From Hymenobacter gummosus (lineage in GTDB: Bacteria > Bacteroidota > Bacteroidia > Cytophagales > Hymenobacteraceae): DNA of 64,000 nt. Location: positions 186,001 through 250,000 of the forward strand of contig NZ_RXOF01000001.1 of the NCBI RefSeq assembly GCF_003970915.1, in the 5' to 3' direction. Below are positions 8,220 to 18,065 of this stretch, one piece after another. The stretch's first letter is position 1; each line of letters opens with the position of its first letter. Made by a program: the position numbers and the translations under genes. The notes under the pieces were generated by a model, which made no database searches, was not told the origin of the DNA, and saw only the letters and a program-made list of their open reading frames with translations.

Positions 8220-8978
8220 TTACAGTTCCCCGTTCCGCAGCGGCAGGCGCAGCAGCTTGGGCAGGTACTCGCTCTGCAGCACGCGCTGCAGGGAGTTGGT
8301 GTGCTTTAGGTTGTGGGCGTCGGTGCCGGCAAAGTCCACCAGGCCGCCGTCGATGAGCTTTTCGGCCACGCGCTTGGCCCCGCCGGAGTAGTAGCCCACC
8401 AGGGAATTCAGGTTGACCTGCAGCAGGGCGCCGTTTTCCCGGACCTTTTCCAGCTCGGCGAAGCGGCCGTAGAGGTAGGTGTACCGCTCCGGGTGGGCCA
8501 GCACCGGCGTGTAGCCGGCCGAGCGCAGCCCGAATACCACTTCCTGCAGGTTGAACGGCTCGTTGATGTAGGACGTCTCGAACAGCACGTATTTCTTCTC
8601 GCCGCCGAAGCTGAGCAGCTCCTCCCCCGTTTCCAGCCGCCGCACGAAGAATTCGTCGAGGTAGTACTCGGCGGCGCAGTCCAGCTCCAATTCGTGCAGG
8701 CCCGCTTCGGCCGCGGCCTGCTGCACCTGCGCCAGCGCCCCGCGCACGCCTTCGGGCGTGTTGCGGTAAAAGTCGCCCATGATGTGGGGCGTCATGATGA
8801 GCTTGCGGTAGCCCAGCTCGTGCATGGTGCGCAGCAGGGCCACGGAGTGCTCCAGCGTCTCGGCCCCGTCGTCGAGACCGGGCAGCAGGTGGGAGTGCAT
8901 ATCGGTGCGCAGTGGGGCCAGCGAAGCCGCGGCCACGGGCTCACTGCGCCCGAACAGTCGTTGGAGGAAGGATGCCAT
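8220..8978 (-). CDS. CpsB/CapC-type tyrosine-protein phosphatase (PHP domain)
   Basis: 252 aa. PHP metallo-phosphatase motifs are complete: TDMHSHLLPGLDDGA (HxH) near residue 26, TPHIM, the Glu region AAEYYLDEFF, LAHPERY, and the C-terminal GTDAHN. Family members use Mn/Fe ions to dephosphorylate the tyrosine-rich tail of the Wzc-type BY-kinase. The gene lies 12 nt downstream of exactly such a kinase (8991-11489), giving the classic kinase/phosphatase pair controlling exopolysaccharide polymerisation. No signal peptide; cytoplasmic. Confidence 0.93.
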   Translation of the reverse strand: MASFLQRLFGRSEPVAAASLAPLRTDMHSHLLPGLDDGAETLEHSVALLRTMHELGYRKLIMTPHIMGDFYRNTPEGVRGALAQVQQAAAEAGLHELELDCAAEYYLDEFFVRRLETGEELLSFGGEKKYVLFETSYINEPFNLQEVVFGLRSAGYTPVLAHPERYTYLYGRFAELEKVRENGALLQVNLNSLVGYYSGGAKRVAEKLIDGGLVDFAGTDAHNLKHTNSLQRVLQSEYLPKLLRLPLRNGEL

Positions 8979-8990
8979 CAGGAGGCCAAC

Positions 8991-11489
8991 TTACGAAAAG
9001 CGGCGGCGCAAGCGGGCCAGCAGGCCTTTGGGCGCCGGAGCTTCCTCGTAGTAGCCGTAGCCCGTGCCATACCCGTAGCCGTAGCCGTAGCCATACCCGT
9101 AGCCGTAGCTGTAGCCGTACATGCCGCTGGCCTGGGCGTCGTTGAGGATGGTGGTCAGCTTGTTGAAGCCGCCGCCCTTCACCAGCTTGCTGATGTTCTT
9201 GAGGAAGGCCTTCTTGGAGTAGCCGGCGCGCACGATGTAAATCGGCACGTCCACCTTGCGCATAATCAGCACCCCGTCGGTTACCAGGCCCACGGGCGGC
9301 GTGTCGATGATGATAACGTCGTACTGCTGCTTGAGCTCCTCCAGCATCTTATCGAACTGCGGGTGCAGAATCAGCTCCGAAGGGTTGGGCGGGGTCGGGC
9401 CGGCCGAAATAAAGTCCAGCGTCGGAATGTTGGTGCGCTGAATGCACTCCTGCACCGTGTGCCGGTCGATGAGGATGGTGCTGACGCCCTTGGTATTCTC
9501 CGCGTCGAAGGCCAGGTTCACCTTCGGCTTGCGCATGTCCAGGTCGATGATGATAACGCGCTGGTCCGACAAGGCAATGATGCCGCCGAGGTTTACCGCC
9601 ACGAAGGTTTTGCCTTCCCCCGAAATGGTCGAGGTAATGGAAATCAGGCGCTTCTGCTTGGAATTGGCCACAAACTCCAGGTTGGTGCGGATGGAGCGGA
9701 TAGCCTCCGAAATAGCCGATTTGGGGTTCTTGTCCACAATCAGCTTCGACACGGCCAGCTTTTCCTTGTCGTACGACGGTACCACGCCCAGCACCGGGGC
9801 GGTGGAGTTGCGCTCCAGCTCCCGGATGTTGGTGACGGTGTTGTGCAGCAGGTAGCGGCCGGCCACCAGGCCCAGGCCCAGCACCGCGCCCACGGCCAGC
9901 CCGATGGCGTACACCATCAGCTTTACCGGAAAAATCGGGGCGGCCGGCAGGCTGGCCGGCGACAGAATCTGGAAGTCCGGCGTGGTACCGGCCTTTTTGA
10001 TGTTGAACTCGACCATCTTGTCCATCAACATCAGGTAGGTCTTCTCGTACAGCTCCACCGGCCGGCGCAGGCGGGCCAGCTCGGTTTCCTTGCCGGGCAG
10101 AGCCAGCAATTCGCTGTTAAACTCGGCGCTGCGGCGGTCCAGGGCGGCAATTTCCTGGCGCACCAGCTCCGCGTTCTGCTGCAGCAGCTTCTGCACCCCG
10201 TCGCGGGTGCGGCGCAGCTGGTCTTCGCGGATGCGCACCGCCGCCGTCGCGTTGGGCTGGTACGACTCCAGAATCTTGCGCATGTCGCGCTGCTGCTCGT
10301 TGAGCACGCTCATCAGCTGCGTGAGCTGCGGGTCTTCCAGCAGGGCCAGCCCCGGAATGCTCTGCTCCACGGTTTCGTCGTCGCGGCTGGTGATGCGCTC
10401 CTGCTGCACCAGACGGCTCACCTGCGTGAGCAGCGAGGCTTTGCGCTGCAGGGTTTCGCGCTCCTTGCGCAAATCTGAAAGCTGGGTGGTCAGGGTGCCC
10501 ACGTCGGCTTTGGCGTCGTAGGTCTTGCTTTGCCGCACAAACTCTTCCAGGGCCTTTTCCGCGTCCTGCAGCTTGGCCCGGTTGTCCAGCAGCTGGCCCT
10601 GCAAGAAGGCCAGGGTCTGCTGCGTGGCCTGCGAGCTGCGGTCCAGCTTCACGTTCAGGTACACCGAGTCAATCTTGTTGACGATGGCCTGGGCCTTCTG
10701 CGGCGTGTTGTCGCTAAAGGAAATGCCGATGGTGCTGGCCTCCGGGTTGATGACGCTGACGGTCAGGTTGGCGCTCAGGTAGCCGTTGATGGCGGCGGCG
10801 TCGTTGATGGTGAAATAGTAGGTTGCATCGGCCAGTTGCCCGCTGAAGTACTTGGTGGGCACTAGGCGCAGGTTGAATCCGGGCGTGGTTACGGGCTGCT
10901 CCAGCTGGTACTCCCCGTCGATTTCCTGCTGGCCCATCAGGTAGGAAAGGCGGAACCGCTTCCCTTCCAGCAGGCGCACGCTGAACTTTTTGTTGAACTG
11001 AATGGGCTCCCGCACGGTGTATTCCACCCTGAAGGGGGAGTTGCCGTACAGCTCCGTTTCCAGCACGGTACCCTCGGCGTAGTAGTTCACGTCGAGCGGC
11101 AGCGAGTCGCGCAGGCGGGAGTAAATCAGGTCGGACTTGATGAGTTCTACTTCCCCAGCCAGCTTATTCACGTTCTGCTGCGGGTTGGCCACCAGGCCGG
11201 GCAGGTTCAGCTCGGCGTCCTGCCGCTTTTCGTCAATCTTGATGGTGGAGCTCGACTGGTATACCGGCTTGGTGTAGCGCAGGTACGTCCAGCTGGCGGC
11301 CAGTCCCAGCAGCAGCAGCAGCAGCATCCAGGGCAGGCTCCGGCGCGTTACCGATAACAGCAGGGGTAAATCCAGCCCGCTGCCGGCTTCTTCCGCTTCA
11401 GGGGCTGATGCCGTCGGCGCCGCTGCGCCGCTGCCGCCGGTGGCATTTCGGATTAGTTCTTCCAGCTCGGCGTTTTCGTTAACGGCCAT
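8991..11489 (-). CDS. Wzc-type polysaccharide co-polymerase with BY-kinase domain
   Basis: 832 aa. Order: acidic/Ala-rich cytoplasmic start, TM1 (about 53-70, PWMLLLLLLGLAASW), a Wzz chain-length domain in the periplasm with long coiled coils (about 270-470), PxxP-type TM2 region (LPAAPIFPVKLMVYAIGLAVG), then a bacterial tyrosine kinase with Walker A SGEGKT (Lys about 627), A' IIIDLDMRKP and Walker B VIIIDTPP. The tail is an extreme YG repeat (about 795-815) followed by a basic end, the usual autophosphorylation cluster in an unusually regular form. It works with the outer-membrane Wza-type protein upstream and the phosphatase downstream in capsule or exopolysaccharide export. Confidence 0.94.
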   Translation of the reverse strand: MAVNENAELEELIRNATGGSGAAAPTASAPEAEEAGSGLDLPLLLSVTRRSLPWMLLLLLLGLAASWTYLRYTKPVYQSSSTIKIDEKRQDAELNLPGLVANPQQNVNKLAGEVELIKSDLIYSRLRDSLPLDVNYYAEGTVLETELYGNSPFRVEYTVREPIQFNKKFSVRLLEGKRFRLSYLMGQQEIDGEYQLEQPVTTPGFNLRLVPTKYFSGQLADATYYFTINDAAAINGYLSANLTVSVINPEASTIGISFSDNTPQKAQAIVNKIDSVYLNVKLDRSSQATQQTLAFLQGQLLDNRAKLQDAEKALEEFVRQSKTYDAKADVGTLTTQLSDLRKERETLQRKASLLTQVSRLVQQERITSRDDETVEQSIPGLALLEDPQLTQLMSVLNEQQRDMRKILESYQPNATAAVRIREDQLRRTRDGVQKLLQQNAELVRQEIAALDRRSAEFNSELLALPGKETELARLRRPVELYEKTYLMLMDKMVEFNIKKAGTTPDFQILSPASLPAAPIFPVKLMVYAIGLAVGAVLGLGLVAGRYLLHNTVTNIRELERNSTAPVLGVVPSYDKEKLAVSKLIVDKNPKSAISEAIRSIRTNLEFVANSKQKRLISITSTISGEGKTFVAVNLGGIIALSDQRVIIIDLDMRKPKVNLAFDAENTKGVSTILIDRHTVQECIQRTNIPTLDFISAGPTPPNPSELILHPQFDKMLEELKQQYDVIIIDTPPVGLVTDGVLIMRKVDVPIYIVRAGYSKKAFLKNISKLVKGGGFNKLTTILNDAQASGMYGYSYGYGYGYGYGYGYGTGYGYYEEAPAPKGLLARLRRRFS
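9047..9120 (-). repeat. In-frame hexanucleotide repeat encoding the YG tail
   Basis: About ten tandem copies of a 6-bp unit (GTAGCC or CATACC-type on the plus strand; TAC/TAT-GGC on the coding strand) make the Tyr-Gly run. The codons alternate TAC and TAT, so the unit is slightly diverged. Copy number changes by slippage would keep the frame and alter the number of phosphorylatable tyrosines. Confidence 0.8.
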
Positions 11490-11533
11490 TTATATCAAGG
11501 ATTCGATGCAAGGAAAGAAGCGACGGGGCGGTC

Positions 11534-12442
11534 TTAGCGCAGGATGGTCACCAGCAGCGACGCGGCGCCAATAAGGATGCCCGTGAGCGAGAGCAGCGGG
11601 GCGGCGTCGTTCAGTGCATCGTAGAACGGCCGGCGCACCGGTTCAATGTAGACGATGTCGTTGGGCTCCATCTGCAGGTTGCCCCGCCGCATCCCGGCAA
11701 TGGTGGTCAGGTCCACCTGCTCCACCTGCGGGTTTTTCAAATCGCCCCGGATGATGCGCACGTTCGACACCTTGCCGCCCGAGCGGTACAGCGTGCCCGC
11801 TCCCCCGGCGGCGCCATCCACGCCCCCGGCCGCAGCCAGCACCTCCAGCAGGTTCATGTTGTCATTGACCAGCGGCACGATTTTGCCACCCGGCGAGCCA
11901 AGCACCACCACGCGGTTGTTGGTAACGCGGGTGGTGACAAACACGCCCTTGTAAAAAGTGCTGTAGCGCCCCTGCAGCAGGCTGTCGGTCTGCTGCAGCG
12001 TCAGCCCGCGCACGTACACCCGGTCCACCATCGGCAGGCGCACGTAACCGTCGGTCTGCACCAGGAACTCCGACTCGTTGCCGCCCGAGCTGGCCGCCGG
12101 CGCAGTGCCACCGACGTTGCTCAGCGTGCGGCTGCCGCTCGGCGCCGTCGGCAACTGCCCGGCCGGACTACCAAAGCGCAACTCGCCGTTGGGGTCAATA
12201 ATTCGTTCGCCGCTGTTGGTGTATACCCGCACCGACAGTAAATCATTGGCTTGGATGGTATAGTTCCGGGTGGCGCGGTTTACGGCGCGGCGCACCTTGG
12301 TGGTGTCCAGCTGCCCGTCGTCGCCGGTCCTGAACATAACCCGCTGCTGGTAAACCTTTTCAGAGCACGAAGCCAGTAACAACAGCAGCGGTAAGCACAA
12401 CAGCCAGAGCTGACGAAAACAACGGTAAGCAGATGGGAGCAT
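11534..12442 (-). CDS. Wza-type outer-membrane polysaccharide export lipoprotein
   Basis: 302 aa. The ATG at 12442 (MLPSAYRCFRQLW) gives a lipoprotein signal peptide ending LLLLLASC, Cys at about 26. Then a polysaccharide biosynthesis/export (PES) domain with YTIQANDLLSVRV, LVQTDGYVRLPMV and two SLBB-like units (RVVVLGSPGGKIVPLVND; GNLQMEPNDIVYIEP), and a C-terminal hydrophobic segment (LLSLTGILIGAASLLVTIL) that could be the barrel-inserted helix. It forms the export channel partnered by the Wzc-type protein 44 nt downstream. It is the first gene of the transcript. Confidence 0.93.
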   Translation of the reverse strand: MLPSAYRCFRQLWLLCLPLLLLLASCSEKVYQQRVMFRTGDDGQLDTTKVRRAVNRATRNYTIQANDLLSVRVYTNSGERIIDPNGELRFGSPAGQLPTAPSGSRTLSNVGGTAPAASSGGNESEFLVQTDGYVRLPMVDRVYVRGLTLQQTDSLLQGRYSTFYKGVFVTTRVTNNRVVVLGSPGGKIVPLVNDNMNLLEVLAAAGGVDGAAGGAGTLYRSGGKVSNVRIIRGDLKNPQVEQVDLTTIAGMRRGNLQMEPNDIVYIEPVRRPFYDALNDAAPLLSLTGILIGAASLLVTILR

Positions 12443-12523
12443 GCAGGCCGAATGAGCCGAAAAAGTGAACGAACGGGGCTTGGCAATACCCGGTTCAGTG
12501 ATGGTGGAACCTCTAAAAACCTC

Positions 12524-12554
12524 CAAAGTAACTCAATCTGTGGCCTCTTTCAAA
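12524..12554 (-). promoter_or_regulatory. Bacteroidota-type promoter for the wza-wzc-cpsB transcript
   Basis: On the minus strand TTTG (12551-12554) is followed after exactly 19 nt by TTACTTTG (12524-12531), one base off the -7 consensus TAnnTTTG. Spacing fits the -33/-7 promoters of this phylum. The leader to the ATG at 12442 would be about 75 nt. Confidence 0.6.
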
Positions 12555-12576
12555 ATTGACTGCTTCCGGCCGCTGG

Positions 12577-12604
12577 TTGGCAGTCAGTAAAATCCGTACC
12601 TTAG
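12577..12604 (+). promoter_or_regulatory. Probable promoter of the acyl-CoA dehydrogenase gene
   Basis: TTGG at 12577 and TACCTTAG at 12597-12604 are separated by 17 nt. The -7 differs from TAnnTTTG by one base. The leader to the ATG at 12674 would be about 64 nt. It is divergent from the exopolysaccharide promoter, so the 231-bp gap serves both directions. Confidence 0.45.
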
Positions 12605-12673
12605 CCGGACCCAAACGAGCGTTTGTTTTCCCGCCTTTCCCGACCCCATCATTCCCACCAACCCCTTTTTGCC

Positions 12674-13813
<1,140 letters not shown>

Positions 13814-13814
13814 T

Positions 13815-13931
13815 GCTGATTGGCACTGATTTTCGTGATTCCGCTGATTTTGGGTATTGGCTCGGAACGTTGGCCGCTAGCCGGTCCGGCGCCTGAAATC
13901 AGTGTAATCAGCTCAATCAGTGCCAATCAGC
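13815..13931. repeat. Palindromic intergenic element with 17-bp arms
   Basis: GCTGATTGGCACTGATT at 13815-13831 is perfectly inverted at 13915-13931, with further ATCAG/CTGAT pairs inside. It starts 2 nt after the acyl-CoA dehydrogenase stop. A degraded relative may be the GGATT-rich stretch at 54423-54465. Confidence 0.75.
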
Positions 13932-13977
13932 GGTTAAAAATTTGGGGCCGACCCGTGCATTCGTCAAAAACTCTGGT

Positions 13978-13985
13978 TATCTTTG
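13978..13985 (+). promoter_or_regulatory. -7 promoter element of rpsU
   Basis: TATCTTTG matches TAnnTTTG exactly, 38 nt upstream of the rpsU ATG. A matching -33 TTTG at the usual distance is not clear. Confidence 0.55.
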
Positions 13986-14022
13986 CGGCCCTCAAACTCA
14001 GAAACTCCACGCTTTCTTTTTT

Positions 14023-14214
14023 ATGCTCATCGTCCAAATCAAGGAAAACGAGTCGGTTGACCGCGCGCTGAAACGTTTCAAAAAGAAATTCGAGCGCACG
14101 GGCGTGCTGAAAGAGCTGCGCCGCCGCACGTTCTTCCAGAAGCCTTCGGTTACGAAGCGCAAGCAGAAGATCAAGGCTGCCTACAAGCAGGCGATGTACG
14201 GCCAGCAGGACTAA
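14023..14214 (+). CDS. rpsU: 30S ribosomal protein S21
   Basis: 63 aa, basic, starting [20 protein letters not shown] and continuing with the conserved [15 protein letters not shown] and [12 protein letters not shown]21 binds the 30S platform near the anti-Shine-Dalgarno end of 16S rRNA; in Bacteroidota it belongs to the machinery associated with hidden anti-SD and leader-poor initiation. It has its own promoter and is followed by a strong terminator, so expression appears independent of xerC. Confidence 0.97.
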   Translation: MLIVQIKENESVDRALKRFKKKFERTGVLKELRRRTFFQKPSVTKRKQKIKAAYKQAMYGQQD

Positions 14215-14268
14215 TTCTGCCCGGCTACTAGGCGAGCGGGCTTAGGCTCAGCTTGCTACCCAATTTCA

Positions 14269-14312
14269 CGACCAGCCAGCCCATTTTGCGTGGGCTGGCT
14301 GGTCGTTTTTTA
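14269..14312 (+). terminator. Rho-independent terminator after rpsU
   Basis: A perfect 15-bp stem (14269-14283 with 14291-14305, CGACCAGCCAGCCCA / inverse) with loop TTTTGCG and the run TTTTTT. Confidence 0.92.
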
Positions 14313-14378
14313 TGTTTTGATTATCGGTTGGGTTTCCTACATTGTCCGTCCACCCGCCGCGGCCGCGGCTTTCCCGGC

Positions 14379-15266
14379 ATGGACGCTTTCATCGACTACC
14401 TGCGCTTCGAGCGCCGCTATTCCCCGCACACCATCCTCTCCTACGAGACGGATCTGCGGCAATTTGCGGACTACCTGCTGGCTACCTACGAGCTGCCAGA
14501 CCCCGCCGAGGCCGACCATACGCTTATCCGCTCCTGGATAGTGACCTTGATGGAGCAGCAGCGCGACCCGCGCACTGTAAACCGCAAGATTGCCTGCCTG
14601 CGCTCCTACTATAAGTTTCTGCTGCACACGGGCGTCGTCGCGCGCAACCCCATGCTGCGCATCACCGCGCCCAAGACCAGCAAGAAGCTGCCCGACTTCG
14701 TGCCCGAGGAGCCGCTGAACCACCTGCTCGACTCCTTTGAGTTTACCGACGACTTTGCCGGGGTGCGCGACCAGCTGGTGCTGGAAATGCTGTACGGCAC
14801 GGGCATCCGCCTTTCGGAGCTGATTGGCATCGGGCAGCAGGACGTGAGCCTGGCCGGCCGCACCGTGCGCGTGACGGGCAAGGGCAACAAGCAGCGCATC
14901 GTGCCGCTGAACCCCTCGCTCATCGGCGTGCTCGACAACTATATGCAGCGGAAAGCCAAGGAGTTCGGCGCGGCCGGCAACGCCGCGGCGCCCCTGCTCG
15001 TTACGGACAAAGGAAAGCCGCTTTATCCGCAGCTGGTGTACCGCACCGTCAAGCATTACCTGGGGCAGATTACCTCGGCGCCCGGGCAGCAGCACCCCCA
15101 CGTGCTGCGCCACTCCTTCGCCACGCACCTGCTGGGCAAGGGCGCCGATTTGAACGCCATCAAGGAATTGCTGGGCCACGCGAATCTGGCGGCTACTCAG
15201 GTGTACACGCACCTGAGCATCGACAAGCTGAAAGCAGTATTTGAAAAGGCCCACCCGAAGGCCTGA
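14379..15266 (+). CDS. xerC: Tyrosine recombinase XerC/XerD type
   Basis: 295 aa, standard Xer length. N-terminal SAM-like core-binding domain (FIDYLRFERRYSPHTILSYE), then the catalytic domain with Arg in YGTGIRLSELIG, Lys in TGKGNKQRIVPL, the HVLRHSFATHLL box, LLGHANLAATQVYTH and nucleophile Tyr at the end. Such enzymes resolve chromosome dimers at dif with a partner. Here it sits between rpsU and hpf, with no phage or transposon genes around, supporting a housekeeping role. Whether it is XerC or XerD cannot be settled from sequence alone. Confidence 0.93.
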   Translation: MDAFIDYLRFERRYSPHTILSYETDLRQFADYLLATYELPDPAEADHTLIRSWIVTLMEQQRDPRTVNRKIACLRSYYKFLLHTGVVARNPMLRITAPKTSKKLPDFVPEEPLNHLLDSFEFTDDFAGVRDQLVLEMLYGTGIRLSELIGIGQQDVSLAGRTVRVTGKGNKQRIVPLNPSLIGVLDNYMQRKAKEFGAAGNAAAPLLVTDKGKPLYPQLVYRTVKHYLGQITSAPGQQHPHVLRHSFATHLLGKGADLNAIKELLGHANLAATQVYTHLSIDKLKAVFEKAHPKA

Positions 15267-15302
15267 GGTTCCTTTTTTTCTTTACTCCAAACCCCACACC
15301 CG

Positions 15303-15602
15303 ATGAAAGTACAGATGCAATCGGTGCACTTCACCGCCGATCAAAAGTTGCTCGACTTCATCCAGAAGCGTCTTGATAAGCTGGAAACCTTTTATGACCG
15401 CATTGTGGAAGGCGAAGTAATCATGCGCCTGAACAACAACGACGGCATTCACAATAAAACCGTAGAAGTCAAGATCTTCGTGCCGGGCGCCACGCTCTTC
15501 AGCCAGGAAGACTCGAACAGCTTCGAAGCCGCGGCCGACGCGGCGGCCGAGCAGCTTAAAAAACAGCTCATCCGCCACAAGGAAAAGCAGGTAGCCCACT
15601 GA
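15303..15602 (+). CDS. hpf: Ribosome hibernation-promoting factor, short form
   Basis: 99 aa. The fold marks MKVQMQSVHFTADQKLLDFI, LETFYDRIVEGEV and ATLFSQEDSNSFEAAADAA match HPF/YfiA. It lacks the C-terminal dimerisation domain of the long form, so it would bind the 30S decoding region as a short HPF. It begins 36 nt after the xerC stop and probably shares its transcript. It ends at a bidirectional terminator. Confidence 0.95.
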   Translation: MKVQMQSVHFTADQKLLDFIQKRLDKLETFYDRIVEGEVIMRLNNNDGIHNKTVEVKIFVPGATLFSQEDSNSFEAAADAAAEQLKKQLIRHKEKQVAH

Positions 15603-15621
15603 GGCTTGCCGGCTGACTTGT

Positions 15622-15667
15622 AAAACCAAGGGCGCCCGTTCCAGCTGGAACGGGCGCCCTTGGTTTT
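15622..15667. terminator. Bidirectional terminator between hpf and metK
   Basis: A perfect 46-nt palindrome with 23-bp arms: AAAACCAAGGGCGCCCG... and its inverse. A and T runs at the two ends suit both converging genes. Confidence 0.95.
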
Positions 15668-15708
15668 GCAGCGGGGCCCCGGCTCTGGGGCCGGATACCA
15701 CCGTTGGC

Positions 15709-16974
15709 TTAGTTCAGGCCGAAAGCCTGCTTGATCTGGTCGACGTAGTCGAGCTTTTCCCAGGTAAAGGTTTCCACCGTGCGGGTCGAGCCGTCGGCGC
15801 CTTTCACTTCCTTCTGGCCGGGCTGCCGGCCCATGTGCCCGTAGGCGGCCGACTCGGCGAAGATGGGGTTTTGCAGGCCTAGGCGCCGCACAATGGCGTA
15901 GGGGCGCAGATCGAACAGGCTCTGCACCTTCTCGGCAATCTGCCCGTCGGTGAGCTTCTGCCCGTTGCCGTTGCTCACATTGGTGGTACCGTAGGTGGTC
16001 ACGAACACGCCTACCGGCTCGGCCACGCCGATGGCGTAGGCTACCTGCACCAGGGCCTGATCGGCCACGCCGGCGGCCACCAGGTTCTTGGCAATGTGGC
16101 GGGCGGCGTAGGCCGCCGAGCGGTCCACTTTCGAGGAGTCTTTGCCCGAGAAAGCACCACCGCCGTGGGCGCCTTTGCCGCCGTAGGTGTCCACGATGAT
16201 TTTGCGGCCGGTGAGGCCGGAGTCGCCGTGGGGGCCACCGATAACGAACTTGCCGGTGGGGTTGATGTGGTACTTGATGTCCGAGGTGAACAGCTGCTGC
16301 ACGTCGGCGCCGAGCTGGGCCTTCACGCGCGGAATCAGGATGTTGATGATGTCCTCCTTGATGCGGGCCAGCATTACCCGCTCGTCCTGGTCGAAGTCGT
16401 CGTGCTGGGTGCTGACGACAATGGTTTCGATGGCCTCGGGCGTGTTGTCGTCGGAGTAGCGGATGGTTACCTGGCTTTTGGCGTCGGGGCGCAGGTAAGT
16501 CATTTCCTTGCCTTCGCGCCGGATGTTGGCCAGCTCCTGCAGCAGGCGGTGCGACAGGTCGAGGGCCAGGGGCATGTAGTTCTCGGTTTCGCGGGTGGCG
16601 TAGCCGAACATCATGCCCTGGTCGCCGGCGCCCTGCTCCTCGGGCTTGGCGCGCTCCACGCCCTGATTGATGTCGGCCGACTGCTCGTGCAGGCGGTTCA
16701 TCACCTCGCAGGTGTCGGCGTTGAACAGGTACTCGGGCTTGTTGTAACCGATGCGCCGAATCACCTCACGAATAATGGGTTCGGGCTCAACGTGGGCCGT
16801 GGATTTGATTTCACCGGCGACCATGGCAAAATCGGTCGTCACCAGGGTTTCGCAGGCCACTTTGGCCGCGGGGTCCTGCCGCAGATACTCGTCGAGAATG
16901 GCGTCGGAAATCTGGTCGGCGACTTTGTCGGGGTGGCCTTCCGATACGGACTCGGAAGTAAACAAATAGGGCAT
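15709..16974 (-). CDS. metK: S-adenosylmethionine synthase
   Basis: 421 aa. All MetK signatures are present: TSESVSEGHPDKVADQISDA at the N-terminus (ATP/methionine binding), GAGDQGMMFGYA, HDDFDQDERV, and the P-loop-like GGGAFSGKDSSKVDRSAAY. It makes S-adenosylmethionine from ATP and L-methionine in the cytosol. Bacteroidota MetK is usually a little longer than the E. coli enzyme, and this fits. It is monocistronic, converging on hpf. Confidence 0.97.
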   Translation of the reverse strand: MPYLFTSESVSEGHPDKVADQISDAILDEYLRQDPAAKVACETLVTTDFAMVAGEIKSTAHVEPEPIIREVIRRIGYNKPEYLFNADTCEVMNRLHEQSADINQGVERAKPEEQGAGDQGMMFGYATRETENYMPLALDLSHRLLQELANIRREGKEMTYLRPDAKSQVTIRYSDDNTPEAIETIVVSTQHDDFDQDERVMLARIKEDIINILIPRVKAQLGADVQQLFTSDIKYHINPTGKFVIGGPHGDSGLTGRKIIVDTYGGKGAHGGGAFSGKDSSKVDRSAAYAARHIAKNLVAAGVADQALVQVAYAIGVAEPVGVFVTTYGTTNVSNGNGQKLTDGQIAEKVQSLFDLRPYAIVRRLGLQNPIFAESAAYGHMGRQPGQKEVKGADGSTRTVETFTWEKLDYVDQIKQAFGLN

Positions 16975-17050
16975 TGTGCTGAATTAGTGCCGGTTTTCAC
17001 GGAAACCCAACATCCCCGGACACCCCGGCAGAGCGACAGAGGATGAAGCA

Positions 17051-17058
17051 CAAAGCTA
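17051..17058 (-). promoter_or_regulatory. -7 promoter element of metK
   Basis: On the minus strand TAGCTTTG matches TAnnTTTG exactly, giving a leader of about 70 nt before the metK ATG at 16974. No SAM riboswitch fold was recognised in that leader. The rest of the gap (17059-17213) is AT-rich and featureless. Confidence 0.5.
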
Positions 17059-17213
17059 CAATTTTGGAATTGCTAAACGACCGAATTCTTAAGCGCCGCT
17101 ACCCAGCCCGCCGCCCAAACTGCGCCGGACGCTTTAACCTGTCTTTTGTAATAAATTAATATTCACAAATATAACTCCTCGATAATCTACCCAGCTACCC
17201 GGAAAGGGCTGCG

Positions 17214-17945
17214 CTAGAGCTGCTCCAGCCGCCCGCCGTCGACCACCAGCGTGGTGCCGTGGATAAAGCGGGCTTCGGGCGCGGCCAGAAAGCAAATGGC
17301 GGCGGCAATGTCCTCGGGCTCCCCGACCGGCCCTTCGATTTTTTCGGCCCCGCTTTTCACGTTGGGGTTGTCCCAGAGCATGGGCGTGTTCACGGCCCCG
17401 GGCGCCACGGCGTTGATGCGGCACTGGCGCGGGTCCAGCTCCCGGCTCAGGCCGCGCACAAAGGCCTCGGTGGCGCCCTTGCTGGTAGCGTAGGGCACCA
17501 CGCGGGCGGTGGTTTCGTGGGCGTGCACCGAGCTGACGCAGACGATGGCGCTGCCGGCGGGCATGAGCGGCAGCAGGCCGTGGCAGAGCTGAAACAGGGA
17601 GCGGAGGTTCACCTGCATCAGCGCGTCCCACTGGGCCATGCGCAGCTCCACAATGGGCTCGAAGGTCATCAGGGCGGCGTTGCTGACGAGCACGTCGAGG
17701 CGGCCCTCGCGCCGGTGCAGCTGCCCGATGGCGGCCCTGATGGAGCCGGGCCGGGCCAGGTCGCAGCGCAGGAAGCGGGCCCGGCCACCAGCTTTTTTGA
17801 TGTGCTGCACCACTTCCCGGCCTTCCGCCGCGTCGCGCCCCAGCACCACCACCGTGGCGCCCTCGGCGGCCAGCTGCAGGCAGGTAGCCCGCCCGATACC
17901 CGAAGTACCGCCCGTCACCAGGCAGATTTTGTCTTGAAAACGCAT
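17214..17945 (-). CDS. SDR-family oxidoreductase
   Basis: 243 aa, a classical short-chain dehydrogenase. From the ATG at 17945: FQDKICLVTGGTSGIGRATC (NAD(P) loop TGGxxGIG), DVLVSNAAL (NAG-equivalent), CVSSVHAHE with catalytic Ser, VPYATSKGATEAF (YxxxK), INAVAPGAVNTPM and the end TTLVVDGG. The loop after TG with Gly-Thr and the later charged residues do not decide between NAD and NADP. Substrate unknown. A start 15 nt upstream (17960) is also possible. The gene faces away from the divergent PAP2 gene. Confidence 0.9.
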   Translation of the reverse strand: MRFQDKICLVTGGTSGIGRATCLQLAAEGATVVVLGRDAAEGREVVQHIKKAGGRARFLRCDLARPGSIRAAIGQLHRREGRLDVLVSNAALMTFEPIVELRMAQWDALMQVNLRSLFQLCHGLLPLMPAGSAIVCVSSVHAHETTARVVPYATSKGATEAFVRGLSRELDPRQCRINAVAPGAVNTPMLWDNPNVKSGAEKIEGPVGEPEDIAAAICFLAAPEARFIHGTTLVVDGGRLEQL

Positions 17946-18065
17946 AAGCAGAGGGAGCATGGCCCGGTCGGCTTCTACGCAAACCGGGCGGTGGCAGCCA
18001 ACCTCGACGGTAACACCAACCCAAAGCCCGGCCGCCGCGTTTGAATCAGCCCGACCCTTACCCCG

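Noticed and set aside
8313-10478. 721-codon plus-strand open frame
   Set aside because: Antisense to the CpsB-like and Wzc-type genes, both with full motifs.
14379-15266. Integrase of a mobile island
   Set aside because: Length, motifs and neighbours (rpsU, hpf) fit a housekeeping Xer recombinase; no att duplication or phage genes nearby.
16975-17213. SAM riboswitch before metK
   Set aside because: The leader after the -7 element is too short and lacks a recognisable SAM-I or SAM-II fold; the rest of the gap is AT-rich without stems.
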